A DNA stretch of 51,914 bases from Candidatus Aeolococcus gillhamiae (lineage in GTDB: Bacteria > Chloroflexota > Dormibacteria > Aeolococcales > Aeolococcaceae). Both the position numbers and the translations under genes were made by a program. Numbering within the stretch: the first letter of the stretch is position 1; every line of letters begins with the position of its first letter. The DNA lies in assembly GCA_003244045.1 (NCBI GenBank), contig QHBU01000079.1:1-51914 (forward strand). Reading direction: 5' to 3'. Positions 23,582-31,416 of this stretch are shown in pieces. The notes beneath the pieces were generated by a model. That model did no database searches. It saw only the letters and a list, made by a program, of their open reading frames with translations, and had not been told where the DNA came from.

Positions 23582-25041
23582 GTGAACGTCTTGCGGACCA
23601 AGTCGATCGAGCAGTCGATCGAGGACACCGAGGACGCCGAGAACGGCCTGAGGCGGAGGCTCGGCCCCATCGACCTGACGGTGTTCGGCGTCGGCGTGAT
23701 CATCGGCACTGGGATCTTCGTGCTCACCGGCAAGGCCGCCGGCGTCCAGGCCGGCCCCGCGGTCGCCCTCTCGTTCGTGGTCGCCGGCATCGCGTGCGGG
23801 TTGGCGGCCCTGTGCTACGCGGAGTTCGCCAGCACCGTCCCGGTGGCGGGATCCGCCTACACCTTCTCGTACGCGACGCTCGGCGAGATGGTGGCGTGGA
23901 TCATCGGCTGGGATCTCATCCTCGAGCTGGCGCTGGGCGCGAGCACGGTGGCCGTGGGTTGGTCGACCTACGCGGTCGACCTTCTGAAAGCCGGCGGGAT
24001 CACCATCCCGAGCGCGCTCATCGGTGATGGCCACAACGTCATCGCGGCGGCGATCGTGCTGGTGCTCACCGGGGTGATCTGCTTCGGGATCAAGGTCTCG
24101 TCACGGTCAACCTGGTCGTGGTGACCATCAAGGTGGCCATCGTCCTCTTCGTGATCGTGGCCGGGCTCTTCTACATCCACGCCGCCAACTACTCGCCGTT
24201 CATCCCACCGAGCGGGACCATCCCGTCAGGCGGCGCCACCGTCACCAAGTCGCTGTTGCAGGACCTCGGGGTGGCGCCCGGCTCCTTCGGAATCAGCGGC
24301 ATCTTCACCGGCGCCGCGCTCGTCTTTTTCGCCTTCATCGGTTTCGACATCGTGGCCACCGCGGCCGAGGAGACGAAGAAGCCGCAACGCGACCTGCCAA
24401 TCGGAATCATCGCCTCGCTGGCCATCTGCACCGTGCTGTACGTGGCCGTCTCGCTGGTGGTGACCGGGATGGTCAAGTTCAACCACATCAGCATCGCCGC
24501 ACCGCTCGCCGCAGCCTTCCGCTCGGTCGGCCACCCGGGTTTCGCCAACATCATCTCGGCGGGCGCGCTCGCGGGCCTCACCACGGTGATGATGATCCTC
24601 ATGCTGGGGCAGAGCCGGATCTTCTTCGCGATGAGTCGCGATCACCTGCTGCCCGCGGCCTTCGCAAAGGTCAACAGGCGCACCGGAGCACCAGTTCGGA
24701 CCACCCTGGTGACCGGCGCCGTGGTGGCGGCGGTGGCGTTCTTCGTCCCACTCGCCGACCTCGCCGACCTCGTCAACATCGGAACGCTGTTCGCCTTCGT
24801 CCTGGTGGCGATCGCCGTCCTGATATTGCGACGCACGCGCCCCGACCTCAAGCGGGCATTCCACACTCCGGGCATGCCGGTGACGCCGGTGCTCTCCGTG
24901 TTCGCGTCGGTCTACCTAATGCTCAACCTGCCCGCCCTGACCTGGTTGCGGTTCGTCATCTGGATGGCGATAGGGCTGGTCGTGTATGCATCGTACGGGG
25001 CGAGGCACAGTCGCGTCGGTCAGCGAAGAGCCGCCAGCTGA
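23582..25041 (+). pseudogene. APC-family (CAT-like) amino acid permease with a one-base frameshift
   Basis: The first 174 codons from the GTG at 23582 (purine-rich GGAGGAGG site upstream) give a normal cationic-amino-acid-transporter N-terminus: LTVFGVGVIIGTGIFVLTGK, then YAEFASTVPVAGSAYTFSYA. After FGIKVSSR the frame goes to WSW and stops (TGA at 24122). The rest of the protein is one frame over: VNLVVVTIKVAIVLF, FIGFDIVATAAEETKKPQRD and QSRIFFAMSRDHLLPAAFAK, running to 25041. Restoring one G at about 24105 rebuilds a continuous permease of about 486 residues. It is either a recent pseudogene or an assembly/sequencing error at a short G run. Its substrate is presumably an amino acid, in keeping with the upstream cluster. 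Confidence 0.88.
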
Positions 25042-25101
25042 CCGCGCGCACGGCCCCCACGACGACCTGACTGTCAACGCCATCGTCGATCGGCTGCTTG
25101 C

Positions 25102-26160
25102 CTAGGGCAGGAAGAGCATCGAGTCACCGAACTCGTGCCAGAGATAGCCGGCGTCCACCGCGGTTGCGTAGGCGTCGGCGACCATCTTGGGCCCGGCGAC
25201 CGCCTCGAGCAGCAGCAGGTGACTCGACTCCGGAAGGTGCAGACCCGTGATCAGGCCGCTCACCACCCGTGCCGGGCGGTCAGGCTCGAGAACGAGATCC
25301 GTCCAGCCCTCACCGCCCCGTATCTGGCCATCCGCCGCCACCGTCTCGAGGGCGCGCACCACCGTGGTGCCGACGGCGACGACGCGCCTGCCGGCGCGAC
25401 GTGTGTCGGCGACCAGCCGGGCCGTGCTCACCGGCACGGAGTAGCGCTCCGGTGCCGGGGGTTCGTGGAACTCCGGGCTCGAGACGCCAGCGTGCAGTAT
25501 CAGAGGGGCGACAGTGATCCCGGCGGCCATGAGACGAACGAGCAGCTCGGCGGTGAAGGGCCGACCGGCGCTCGGCATCTCCGCACTGCCGGGCTCATCC
25601 GCGTACACCGTCTGGTGGGCGCTCAGCGGAAGGGAGTCGGCGAGGTGGCCGTACGCGATGGGGCGTCCGTGCACGCCGAGGTACGGCACTGGCTCCGTTG
25701 TCGGAGTGACAGACACCACCCAGAGCCGCGTGGGAGCGGACGCAGAGTCCGGATGCGGGCGCTCCAACGTGAGGGCCACGCCACCGGGAAGTCGAAGCAC
25801 CGAACCCGCGGCGCCGCCCCGGTCGGGCCCGCGGTTGTCAGCACGGCGGACCTCAACGATCCAGTGCGCCGGGTCGAGCCAGCCGGAAAGATGCACGCGC
25901 GCAGGCTGGCCATCCTCGCGCTCGGCGCGCAGCGCGGCGGGCACGGTCGCCGACGTGTTGACCACCACCAGGTCGCCCGCCTCGAGCACCTCAGGAAGGT
26001 CGCGGAACCGGCGATGGGACAAATCGGCACGCGTTGCCACGAGAAGGCGCACGCCGTCGCGTGCGATGCCGCGCTGTTCCGCCGGCACCGCCGCCTCGAG
26101 CCCTTCACGCGCGATGAACCGAGTGTGGGGGCGGGCCATGCCCCGAGCCGGCGCGATCAT
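25102..26160 (-). CDS. QueA-like S-adenosylmethionine:tRNA ribosyltransferase-isomerase
   Basis: A 352-residue protein of the QueA family, which transfers the ribosyl part of SAM onto 7-aminomethyl-7-deazaguanine in tRNA to give epoxyqueuosine. Recognisable parts are EAGDLVVVNTSATVPAAL, VPYLGVHGRP, SAHQTVYADEPGSAEMPSAG, RPFTAELLVRLMAAGI, LILHAGVSS and VVAVGTTVVRALE. The canonical GSVAAPTAGLHFT motif is altered to GSAEMPSAGRPFT and no other queuosine genes are present, so this may be one of the divergent actinobacterial paralogs whose activity is unproven. It overlaps the upstream SDR gene by 4 bp (ATGA) and is its operon partner. Confidence 0.82.
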   Translation of the reverse strand: MIAPARGMARPHTRFIAREGLEAAVPAEQRGIARDGVRLLVATRADLSHRRFRDLPEVLEAGDLVVVNTSATVPAALRAEREDGQPARVHLSGWLDPAHWIVEVRRADNRGPDRGGAAGSVLRLPGGVALTLERPHPDSASAPTRLWVVSVTPTTEPVPYLGVHGRPIAYGHLADSLPLSAHQTVYADEPGSAEMPSAGRPFTAELLVRLMAAGITVAPLILHAGVSSPEFHEPPAPERYSVPVSTARLVADTRRAGRRVVAVGTTVVRALETVAADGQIRGGEGWTDLVLEPDRPARVVSGLITGLHLPESSHLLLLEAVAGPKMVADAYATAVDAGYLWHEFGDSMLFLP

Positions 26161-26888
26161 GGGGAGGTCGCCGAGTTGGCGAGCTCGCCCACCGTGTAGC
26201 GACCGCTGGGAAGCTCGCCCTCGACCAGGCGCACCAGTGACGGGACGACACTTTCGGCGGTGGGCCGATCGCTGATGTCCTCACCGGGGAATGCCTGCTG
26301 CTGGAGGTCGGTGCGCATGTCGCCGGGGTCGAACGCGTAGACGCGAAGCCCGGGATGCTCGACGCCGAGGATGGCGGTGATGTGGTCGAGCGCCGCCTTG
26401 GACGACCCGTAGCCACCCCAGCCCTCGTAGGGCTCCGTCGCCGCGTCGGACGAGACGTTGATCACCCGGCCCTGACGCTCCGCGAGGTGGGGGAGGAGAA
26501 GCTGCAACAGCGCCACGGGTGCGAAGGTGTTGACCGCGTAGACGGCCGCGAGCGCCGCGAGTGGATACTCGGCGAGCCGTGGTTGGGGGCTCGGCCCCAG
26601 CACGCTGGCGTTGTTGACGACCAGGTCGAGGCCGCCGGCAGCCGCCACGGCGGCGGCGATGCGTCCACGATGGTCGGGATCCGCGACGTCACCGGGAATT
26701 GCGCTGACAGACGCCGGTTCAGGCATCGCTGCGGCGGCGGCCGCAAGGCGGCCGGCATCACGGCCGTCGATGACTACGTGCCACCCGCGACGAACCAATT
26801 CGGTGCTCAGCGCGTGGCCGAGCCCGCGCGAGCCACCGCTGACGTAGGCGACCCGCGGAGTGGGGGTGGTCCGGCTGGAGGTTGTCAT
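26157..26888 (-). CDS. Short-chain dehydrogenase/reductase (SDR)
   Basis: A 243-residue SDR with the NAD(P)-binding motif VSGGSRGLGHAL, the Asp-loop PGDVADPDHRGRI, VVNNASVLGPSP (NNAS in place of NNAG), and the active site VSSDAATEPYEGWGGYGSSK (Ser, Tyr-X3-Lys), followed by DPGDMRTDLQQ. It is an oxidoreductase of unknown substrate. Its promoter faces that of the soxR-like gene: TTGACA, 19-nt spacer, TACCCT, with the -10 ending 6 nt before the ATG, so the mRNA looks leaderless. A 19-nt spacer is characteristic of promoters activated by MerR-family proteins, making it the likely target of the divergent SoxR-like regulator. It is coupled to the QueA-like gene downstream. Confidence 0.92.
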   Translation of the reverse strand: MTTSSRTTPTPRVAYVSGGSRGLGHALSTELVRRGWHVVIDGRDAGRLAAAAAAMPEPASVSAIPGDVADPDHRGRIAAAVAAAGGLDLVVNNASVLGPSPQPRLAEYPLAALAAVYAVNTFAPVALLQLLLPHLAERQGRVINVSSDAATEPYEGWGGYGSSKAALDHITAILGVEHPGLRVYAFDPGDMRTDLQQQAFPGEDISDRPTAESVVPSLVRLVEGELPSGRYTVGELANSATSP

Positions 26889-26925
26889 GTCGCCAGGGTA
26901 GAAGTTAAAGTAAGCCTTATGTCAA
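26882..26925. promoter_or_regulatory. Overlapping face-to-face promoters of SDR and soxR-like genes
   Basis: Leftward: TTGACA (complement of 26920-26925), 19-nt spacer, TACCCT (complement of 26895-26900), ATG 6 nt on. Rightward: TTGTCA (26882-26887), 18-nt spacer, TAAAGT (26906-26911), ATG 7 nt on. The two promoters occupy the same 44 bp, each -35 touching the other gene's start codon. A weak AAG-N11-CTT dyad is centred in the 19-nt spacer. Confidence 0.6.
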
Positions 26926-27392
26926 GTGGGGTGAGCGTGCGCAGTGACGACCACCTTCCCATTGGCGAGGTGGCGCGCCGGGCGGGCTTTGCCGCCTCGG
27001 CCCTGCGCTACTACGAGAAGGAGAGCCTGATCAGCGGAGCGCGCAGCGACGGGGGCCAGCGCCGCTACCCGCGCAGCGTGCTTCGCAGGCTCGCGTTCAT
27101 CCGGGCCGCCCAGAATGTTGGGCTGTCGCTCGACGAGATCCGGGCCGCGCTGGCCGCGCTGCCCGAGTCGCGCGTTCCGACCAAGGCCGATTGGGCGCGT
27201 CTTTCCAGCTCCTGGCGCAGCCGGCTCGACGAGCAGATCGCTGGGCTCGTGGCGCTGCGCGACGGACTGTCTACGTGCATCGGTTGTGGGTGCCTGTCGC
27301 TCCGCCGCTGCGCACTGTCCAACCCCAGCGACGTCGCCGCTGGGGCTGGCGCAGGCGCGCGGTTCCTCCCCTCGTCTCTCCGGCGACCCTAG
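26919..27392 (+). CDS. SoxR-like redox-sensing MerR-family regulator
   Basis: A 157-residue MerR-family protein. The DNA-binding domain reads LPIGEVARRAGFAASALRYY, then GGQRRYPRSVLRRLAFIRAA; a dimerisation helix follows, and then the SoxR-type [2Fe-2S] cluster ligands in CIGCGCLSLRRC (CX2CXCX5C). SoxR proteins are activated by redox-cycling compounds through cluster oxidation. The ATG at 26919 fits the family N-terminus and lies 7 nt after a TAAAGT -10 box. The only obvious target is the divergent SDR-QueA-like operon, which has the stretched 19-nt promoter spacer. The C-terminal tail (after the cluster) is Ala/Gly-rich, about 28 residues. Confidence 0.93.
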   Translation: MSSGVSVRSDDHLPIGEVARRAGFAASALRYYEKESLISGARSDGGQRRYPRSVLRRLAFIRAAQNVGLSLDEIRAALAALPESRVPTKADWARLSSSWRSRLDEQIAGLVALRDGLSTCIGCGCLSLRRCALSNPSDVAAGAGAGARFLPSSLRRP

Positions 27393-27633
27393 GGCGCTAC
27401 GACATGGAGCACCCGCCGGCGTGGTTGCTCCACTCCGATTCACGATGTACGGATGATCGTTGGCGTACAGGTCGGCTCCGGCCCCGTTGGTGGCGCCGAA
27501 GATGAGCCTCGACCAGGCCGCCGTTGTACCGCAGGTTGTTCGAAGCCGCGGCTGCCGCGTTTGCTGCCTTAGCGGGTCTCGCGGCGAACCCGCCAGACGA
27601 CGAGAGCGTCACAAGGTGGTCGGGGGCTCTTGC
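27393..27633. other. Intergenic region, no supported gene
   Basis: About 240 bp between the soxR-like gene and the hexad-repeat gene. One minus-strand frame reads like a short protein fragment (GATNGAGADLYANDHPYIV) without a start or a full domain, possibly a gene remnant; I cannot name its family. No hairpin or tRNA is evident. Confidence 0.4.
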
Positions 27634-27645
27634 TAGGCTGCTCCG

Positions 27646-28095
27646 ATGGCCTCGCCCGACGTCCACGTCCTCGGCCGCACCGCCGGCTCTGATGACAGCG
27701 ACGAGACCGCGAGCGTCGCCACCGCCGGCAGTGTCGACACCCGGTGGAGCGTCGCCACCGCCGGGAGCGTGCGCACGCGCGCCAGTGTTGCCATGGCGGG
27801 CAGCGTAGCGACCTACGCCAGCGTCGCCACCGCTGGAAGCGCAGGGACTGCGGCCAGCGCGATGACCGCCGGCAGCGCGGCGACCGTGGCCAGCGTGGCC
27901 ACCGCCGGAAGTGCGCTGACCGTCCTCAGCGCCGGCGTCGCCGGCTCGGTGCTCAGCGTTCTCTCGGTCGCGTTGCGTGGCTGCGTGGCGTGCGTCGCCT
28001 GCGTGCGCTGCACGCGGTGTATCGCCTGCTTTCGCTGCGTTGACTGCAGCGGCCTGGTCGGAGCCGTGGGCAGCACCGGCGTGCACAAGGGCTAG
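27646..28095 (+). CDS. Hexad-repeat (beta-solenoid-like) protein with a terminal ladder of eight cysteines
   Basis: A 149-residue protein of no family I recognise. From residue 24 to 137 it consists of 19 uninterrupted six-residue units V-x-T-x-x-S (for example VATAGS, VRTRAS, VATYAS). In the last units the Thr and Ser positions both become Cys (VAC-VAC, VRC-TRC, IAC-FRC), giving eight Cys at residues 113, 116, 119, 122, 125, 128, 131 and 134. The units differ mostly at third codon positions (Gly-Ser-Val is spelled several ways), which argues for selection on the protein. The hexad form recalls left-handed beta-helices, with the Cys ladder as a stacked edge or metal-binding face. No signal peptide. 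A TAGGCT -10 box lies 6 nt before the ATG, so it is probably leaderless and monocistronic. Confidence 0.75.
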   Translation: MASPDVHVLGRTAGSDDSDETASVATAGSVDTRWSVATAGSVRTRASVAMAGSVATYASVATAGSAGTAASAMTAGSAATVASVATAGSALTVLSAGVAGSVLSVLSVALRGCVACVACVRCTRCIACFRCVDCSGLVGAVGSTGVHKG

Positions 28096-28126
28096 GCGTG
28101 CCGTCCCGGGCCGTCTGCGAAGTGCG

Positions 28127-28255
28127 TCAGCCGGAGGTCTGCCCGGTCTGGTGTGCCTTCTTGGCCGCTTCCCGGCGCGCCGCCTTCCCTGTGGAGGGAG
28201 CCTTGGGCTTCTTCTGCTGTTTCTTGGGCGCGCCGCGCGTCTTCTCGCTGGCCAT
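28127..28255 (-). CDS. Small lysine-rich basic protein (42 residues)
   Basis: A 42-residue ORF on the minus strand beginning MASEKTRGAPKKQQKKPKAP and ending AKKAHQTGQTSG. It is made almost entirely of Lys, Arg, Ala, Gly, Pro and Gln, has no hydrophobic core and is probably disordered; it may bind nucleic acid. A good Shine-Dalgarno (GGAGG, 8 nt upstream of the ATG at 28255) supports translation. Short Lys-rich proteins of this kind are common and uncharacterised in high-GC bacteria. It converges on the hexad-repeat gene with a 31-bp gap and is followed in the opposite sense by the glycosyltransferase gene. No function can be given. Confidence 0.65.
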   Translation of the reverse strand: MASEKTRGAPKKQQKKPKAPSTGKAARREAAKKAHQTGQTSG

Positions 28256-28338
28256 GTGGGCTGCCTCCAGTGGGATTCGAGTGGACGTGTTCCGCCCCTG
28301 GAACGCTACATCACCTCGGGGTGCCGGGTGGCACAGCG

Positions 28339-29709
28339 TCAGCTACGCGAGCCGGTGTTCTCCGCGACACTCACCGCCGCCGAGGCGGCCCGCCGGCCGG
28401 TCAGCAGCACCGGCCGGGCAACGAATTGATCGTCGCGCTCGATGCGACCCGGCGCCACGTCGCCGCCGAAGTACGCCGGGAGGAAGAAGGCGTAGAGGAA
28501 CGCGGCGAAGATGGTTTGTGCGCCAAGGACGCAGAGGACCAGCGCGGCGATGCCGGGCCGCACCTCCTGCAGTGGTCCGAAGCCCTCGGTGGCCCACTTG
28601 ATGGCAATGGCGGCGCCGGCGAGGACGCCGATGCCGAGCACGCCGGCGCCGCCCAGCAGCGTTCGCTCGATGGTGAGACGGCGGTTGACGAAATCGGACA
28701 ACCGGTCAGTGACCCCGGTCGGTAGCGGCAGACAGACGCGCACCAGCACCCCCAGCTGAATCATCTGCCAGCCGATGATGGTCAGGACGGCACCGACGAG
28801 CATGGGGTGCAGGACCAGGTTGATGGGCCCGAGGTGCACAGGGCCGAAGGTCATGGGGATGACCAACGCGAGCCCGAGCACAAAGGCGAAGATGCCGGGG
28901 ATCAGGTACAGCCAGGTTGGGCTCGCCAGCAGCAGGAACTTGAGGTGGCGCCACCCGTCGGGCCACGTCTGCAGCTTGGATTCACCGACGCGTGGGTGGT
29001 ACGGGATGGGCATCTCGCCGACCCGCAGCTTGGCCCGCGCGGCCTGCACGATCATCTCGGAGGCGTACTCCATCCCCGGCGTCCTCAGCCCCAGCGAGGC
29101 GTAGGCGCGCGCGTCGATCGCGCGCATCCCGCTGTGGGCGTCCGAGACGGTGATGTTGAAGAAGCGGTTGAGGAGCCGGGTCAGGATCGGGTTGCCGATG
29201 TAGCGGTGCTTCCATGGCATCGCCTTCTTGCCGATCGCACCCATGAGCCGGCTGCCGATCACCATGTCGGAGGTGCCGTACAGAACCGGGTAGGCCAGCT
29301 CAGGAATCGCCTGCATCGGGTAGGTCCCGTCCGCGTCGGCCATGACCAGGACCTGGCCGCGCGCGGCGGCCATCCCTGCGTGGTAGGCGTTGCCGTACCC
29401 GCGCACTGGCGCGCTCACGACGCGGGCACCGGCGGCCTCGGCGATCTCGGCGGAGGCGTCGGTGGAACCGTTGTCGGCGACGATCACCTCGCCATCAAGT
29501 CCGGCCTCGCGCAAGGCAGCGAACGCCTCGCGGATCACCGTCCCGACCGAGCCGGCCTCATCGAGGCACGGGAGGACGACGCTCACGAGGGGGGAGTCGG
29601 GGTCGGCGGCCCGCCGAAGCTCGAGCATCTGCCGCCCCGCCCGGTCGACGGTCGCGACAGGCGAAGGCGCACGGCGTCGCGGGACACCCACCGGCAAGAA
29701 GGACTTCAC
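28339..29709 (-). CDS. GT2 glycosyltransferase with C-terminal membrane domain (DPM-synthase-like)
   Basis: A 456-residue protein. Residues about 40-250 are a GT-A domain: LVSVVLPCLDEAGSVGTVIR, VIVADNGSTDASAEIAE, the metal site VMADADGTYP, and SDAHSGMRAIDARAYASLGL, as in polyprenyl-phosphate mannose/glucose synthases. After that come four predicted transmembrane segments (from LLLASPTWLYLIPGIFAFVL to LGAQTIFAAFLYAFFLPAYF). It would make a lipid-linked sugar at the cytoplasmic face that membrane GT-C enzymes such as the one at 36832 can use. The GTG start at 29709 has only a close-set AAGGGA; a start nearer residue 28 is possible. It lies downstream of the GH5-like gene on the same strand (74-bp gap). 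Confidence 0.88.
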   Translation of the reverse strand: MKSFLPVGVPRRRAPSPVATVDRAGRQMLELRRAADPDSPLVSVVLPCLDEAGSVGTVIREAFAALREAGLDGEVIVADNGSTDASAEIAEAAGARVVSAPVRGYGNAYHAGMAAARGQVLVMADADGTYPMQAIPELAYPVLYGTSDMVIGSRLMGAIGKKAMPWKHRYIGNPILTRLLNRFFNITVSDAHSGMRAIDARAYASLGLRTPGMEYASEMIVQAARAKLRVGEMPIPYHPRVGESKLQTWPDGWRHLKFLLLASPTWLYLIPGIFAFVLGLALVIPMTFGPVHLGPINLVLHPMLVGAVLTIIGWQMIQLGVLVRVCLPLPTGVTDRLSDFVNRRLTIERTLLGGAGVLGIGVLAGAAIAIKWATEGFGPLQEVRPGIAALVLCVLGAQTIFAAFLYAFFLPAYFGGDVAPGRIERDDQFVARPVLLTGRRAASAAVSVAENTGSRS

Positions 29710-29783
29710 ATCCCTTCTAACGACGGACCATGCAATCCCTTGCAGCGTGCGACGAGATCACCCGTGGCCGGCCACAGAACCTC

Positions 29784-31115
29784 TCAGCCGAGCCAGCCGT
29801 CGAGTGTGACAGCGACGCGCGCCATGACGGCTTCGGTGGGATCGCCGGGCTGGACCTCATAGTTGTCCGTGCGTGGGCCCGCCGCGTACTGCCAGATCAG
29901 GAAGCCCGCGATGCCCGCGCCGAATTGAGCCTGCAACTTCTCCTTGAGGAACGAGGCACGCTGCGCCAGCGACGCCGCCGTGACCGGCCCGCCGGTGCTC
30001 CCATCCGCGGCGATCGACGCCTGGAGGCCGACTTCGCCCGCGAAGATCGGCTTGTTGAGCGAATGGCACTGGTTGATGCGTACTGCAACGCCGTGCCACT
30101 GGTCACCTGGCAGCCCGCCGCGGCCGAAGTAGTCATGGTATTCGCAGATGTCGATGAGGCCGGAGTGGAGGTTCAGGAAGTCGGACGTGCTCGAGGTGCC
30201 GCACTGGCCTGTGGCGATGGTGCCAAGGCTCACCAGGTGGCCTCGGTCATTGACCTTGATGATCCCGGCGACGTCGTCGGCGAAGGAGCGAAGAGCGGCA
30301 TTGGCGGCCGCGTCCTCACAGGCACTCCCGACGCCGTCGAGGGCCTCGGCCTCGTTGACCAGCTGCCAGAAGGCGATGGTCGGGTTGTTCCGGTAGTGGG
30401 CGGCGATCGCAGCGGCGTAGTCCCGGTACGACAGGCTGTAGCCGTAGTCGACGGCGCGATATCCCGACTGGTACCAGGCGAGCGTGCGGTACGGCGCCTG
30501 CCCGGCCGGCCACGGTTCGCACGCCGCCCACTGGTCGGCGAGGACCGGGATCACCTTCATCCCACGCGCGGCAGCGGCCGACAGGACGTGATCGAACTGG
30601 CTCCAGTTGCCGGGCCCGCCGTATGCCTGCATGAACCAGGTCCGCACCACGGTTGCCCCGGAGTTGTTGCGGATCTCGTCCAGGGCCGCGGCCACGTCAG
30701 CGCTGCTCTGCGCACCACCGCACTGGTGGCCGGGCGACGCCGAGGTCAGGCGGTAGTCGTCGTAGCCGGCAAACTGCCAGGGACTGCCGTTCAGCATCAG
30801 CGAGGTGCCGTTGCGGCTGACCAGCCCCGATCCACCGGCGGCACCGGCTGAGGGGCCAGCCGATGCGGTCGGATGCGCGCTTGCGGCGGAGGGGTTCGAA
30901 CCCGCGGCGCCGCCGGCGCTCCGTTGGCCGGCGGTTCCTGACAGACCAGTGGAAGGGTTGTTCCCGGACGCCGACGTCCCTGCGGCCGACGGGAGGGAGT
31001 GGAGGAGGTCCGCGCCGAATCGAAGGGTGCCGTCAGCGTTGCCGTGCGGCGTCTCGCCTCCCGCCGCGAAGCCGGCGCAGCAGAGCACCGCCGCCAGGAG
31101 GGGCGCGCCGACCAC
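29784..31115 (-). CDS. Secreted GH5-like (cellulase/mannanase-type) glycoside hydrolase
   Basis: A 443-residue exported enzyme. A hydrophobic N-terminus (GAPLLAAVLCCAGFAAGG, two cysteines) is followed by a Ser/Gly/Ala-rich linker to about residue 95 and then a (beta/alpha)8 catalytic domain. It starts NGTSLMLNGSPWQFAGYDDY; the acid/base Glu is in FWQLVNEAEA (Glu255) and the nucleophile Glu in IFAGEVGLQA (Glu361), the pattern of GH5 and related clan GH-A mannanases. Six or more Cys in the catalytic domain suggest disulfides. The GTG start at 31115 leaves no basic n-region; translation may begin upstream at a rarer codon. It probably trims a surface or environmental beta-glycan, and sits divergent from the exosortase operon. 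Confidence 0.82.
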   Translation of the reverse strand: MVGAPLLAAVLCCAGFAAGGETPHGNADGTLRFGADLLHSLPSAAGTSASGNNPSTGLSGTAGQRSAGGAAGSNPSAASAHPTASAGPSAGAAGGSGLVSRNGTSLMLNGSPWQFAGYDDYRLTSASPGHQCGGAQSSADVAAALDEIRNNSGATVVRTWFMQAYGGPGNWSQFDHVLSAAAARGMKVIPVLADQWAACEPWPAGQAPYRTLAWYQSGYRAVDYGYSLSYRDYAAAIAAHYRNNPTIAFWQLVNEAEALDGVGSACEDAAANAALRSFADDVAGIIKVNDRGHLVSLGTIATGQCGTSSTSDFLNLHSGLIDICEYHDYFGRGGLPGDQWHGVAVRINQCHSLNKPIFAGEVGLQASIAADGSTGGPVTAASLAQRASFLKEKLQAQFGAGIAGFLIWQYAAGPRTDNYEVQPGDPTEAVMARVAVTLDGWLG

Positions 31116-31416
31116 CGATCGGTGGCTGAGCTGGCGCAGGCGGGCAAAGGGGCGGGAGATGGCTGGTCCTCGTCATCGACGGTCCGTGGGGCCAGACCGG
31201 GGGGCGATGCCGATTCACCGTATTCGGGGCAGGGACTCGCTGCGGTGACCTTCGGCTAACGCTCATGCGACGAACCGGGTGCCATGGCGCGCTCGCTGCG
31301 TGCAAGTTTTCCCGTAGGGCGGTCGTTCTTGTGGGTGAACTTCCGCGGAGCCTTCTCAGGTGGCGCGCAGCGCCCGGGGACCAGCCTGACCTCCATGGAA
31401 GGGAGGAGACTCTTCA
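31116..31416. other. Divergent intergenic region of the surface-glycan locus
   Basis: About 300 bp between the leftward glycosidase and rightward exosortase genes. The only clear element is the exosortase ribosome site, GGGAGGAG, about 10 nt before a TTG start. I find no convincing riboswitch, terminator or short ORF; the promoters for both directions must lie here. Confidence 0.5.

Noticed and set aside
25042-25101. Possible gene tail DLTVNAIVDRLLA after the frameshifted permease
   Set aside because: Only about 20 codons, no start or ribosome site, and no recognisable family.
27700-28000. Periodic DNA that could be a CRISPR or tandem repeat array
   Set aside because: The 18/36-bp period has no separate unique spacers and tracks a protein hexad with synonymous changes.
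27397-28086. Minus-strand open frame opposite the hexad-repeat gene
   Set aside because: Its product has no domain, and the variation among repeat units falls at third positions of the plus-strand frame.
30885-30910. tRNA T-arm-like stretch GGGGTTCGAACCC
   Set aside because: No matching anticodon and acceptor arms around it; it lies in the Ser/Gly-rich linker of the GH5-like gene and is explained by coding.
31116-31416. Cyclic di-GMP riboswitch before the exosortase, expected from the MshEN domain downstream
   Set aside because: None of the conserved GEMM core elements could be found in this gap.
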